From assembly GCA_026413225.1 (NCBI GenBank), contig CM048591.1:40726803-40790802 (forward strand): a stretch of 64,000 nucleotides of DNA. Reading direction: 5' to 3'. Origin of the DNA: Otis tarda. Its lineage: Eukaryota; Chordata; Aves; Otidiformes; Otididae. Made by a program: the position numbers and the translations under genes. Within the stretch, counting starts at the first letter, position 1. Every line of letters begins with the position of its first letter. This document shows, one piece after another, positions 63,047 through 64,000 of the stretch. The notes under the pieces were generated by a model. That model was not told the origin of the DNA. It did no database searches and worked only from the letters and a program-made list of their open reading frames with translations.

Positions 63047-64000
63047 AATAGATCTTCAAGGGTAACAATGAAAATTGATGTTTTTAAAAAAAATCATAAA
63101 ACTAGACATTTTGCAGGACATCTCTCAAGAAGAATGAGGATTTCAAAATATATTATACCCTTCTTTATAGGCATACCACTGCCATGCACGTGCATGGACA
63201 CAGTGAAGGAAAAAAATAACTTATTTGCTTCAGCCTGGAAAACTGATGGCTGAAGAGGGATATAGCAAGTCTGTAAAATCAGAACAGGCACGGGGGTGAA
63301 TGAATAGGCACTGACAGTCTGCTGCCTCTTTCAAAACAAATATTGAGACATTTTAAATAAGAGGAATAGGCCAACTGAAAACAAAGAATGTGGTTTTTGA
63401 CACAAAACACAGGTAAGCTGACCATTTTCTGCCACAAAATGCTGTGGATGGCAGAAGGATGCTAAATAAATGCATGGAAGAGGAATCCACTGAGTGCTGC
63501 TATGAAATCAGAATCCCCATGTGGGTCAGGAAGCTCCTGAGACAGGAGCAGTTGGAAGCCAAGAGTACAGGCTAGGGAAAGGAGAGAAGTCATGTTTATG
63601 CCACTCTTGCATCATTCCTTGTATTTTGAGAACCATAGCAATCCAGAATAACCACCTTCTTTCCTATCATGTAAAAGACTAAAGGAACCGCTAAATTTGC
63701 CAGAAAAGATAATATATTTTTACTTTTCATGGAACAGAACTATCTGCTTCAAATTACACTTTCTAAAGTGTATTTGCAATATCTGGACATACATGGTTAC
63801 ATCCATACTCAAGAAAACATCTTAATTACTACCATAAACAAGTTATCCTTCTTACAGTATTACATATACTGGTAATGTCCCACCTAGGTCAGACAAAACA
63901 TTACACTAGAGGAGTTTTAATAGACAATTCTTATTTCTTATAAATGTTTGCTCCAAAATCCAAAATCTAACGGACATCAGTTTAGACTCTTGCATCAGTC
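63047..64000. other. Intron 1 sequence, no gene seen
   Basis: AT-rich sequence up to the window edge with only chance frames; nothing recognised. Confidence 0.5.

Overview
This window is bird nuclear DNA. It carries several CR1 LINEs with the typical avian 3' ends (runs of the ATTCTATG type), an avian class III (ERVL-like) provirus and two solo LTRs of a second ERVL-like family. The only host coding sequence I can support is one exon on the minus strand at 35172-35356. It is 185 bp with consensus splice sites and encodes the P-loop of a Gq-class G-protein alpha subunit. GNA14 fits best: it reads EEDRKG and LKIQY where GNAQ has EDKRG and LKIPY. The rest of the window is then intron, with intron 2 to the left (lower coordinates, downstream of the exon) and intron 1 to the right. 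In birds GNA14 is expected on the Z chromosome next to GNAQ; that placement is inferred from synteny, not seen here.

Layout. 1-1765: a plus-strand CR1 running off the left edge. 4190-12800: a second plus-strand CR1 split by a complete provirus at 4224-11258. The provirus is coded on the minus strand, so its 5' LTR is on the right. Its LTRs are 620 and 619 bp and differ by one CpG transition and one 1-base indel. It is flanked by the direct repeat GACCC. Reading right to left it holds a tRNA-Lys primer-binding site, an open gag, and an open pol in the same frame after a single amber codon, then the 3' LTR with no env. 13545-14075: an old CR1 piece. 17283-18442: a solo LTR. 21180-21830 and 23605-23660: old CR1 pieces. 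27511-28858: a minus-strand CR1. 35172-35356: the GNA14 exon. 36170-38090: an ancient CR1-like LINE holding a solo LTR at 36571-37628 with the duplication CATAT. 43338-44350: a minus-strand CR1. 50383-51185 and 55752-57597: plus-strand CR1s. 58678-58812: a GAAGGGAG octamer array. The remainder is AT-rich intron in which I see no gene.

No bacterial-type system, CRISPR array or multi-gene host pathway is present. The most interesting object is the young, env-less, apparently intact provirus lying in the sense orientation inside GNA14. It has an in-frame amber between gag and pol, a hydrophobic Gag N-terminus that a possible leader intron could remove, a 30-bp minisatellite in gag, and an unusually long gap between LTR and primer site. 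Most other open frames in the window are antisense shadows or chance frames in repeats.
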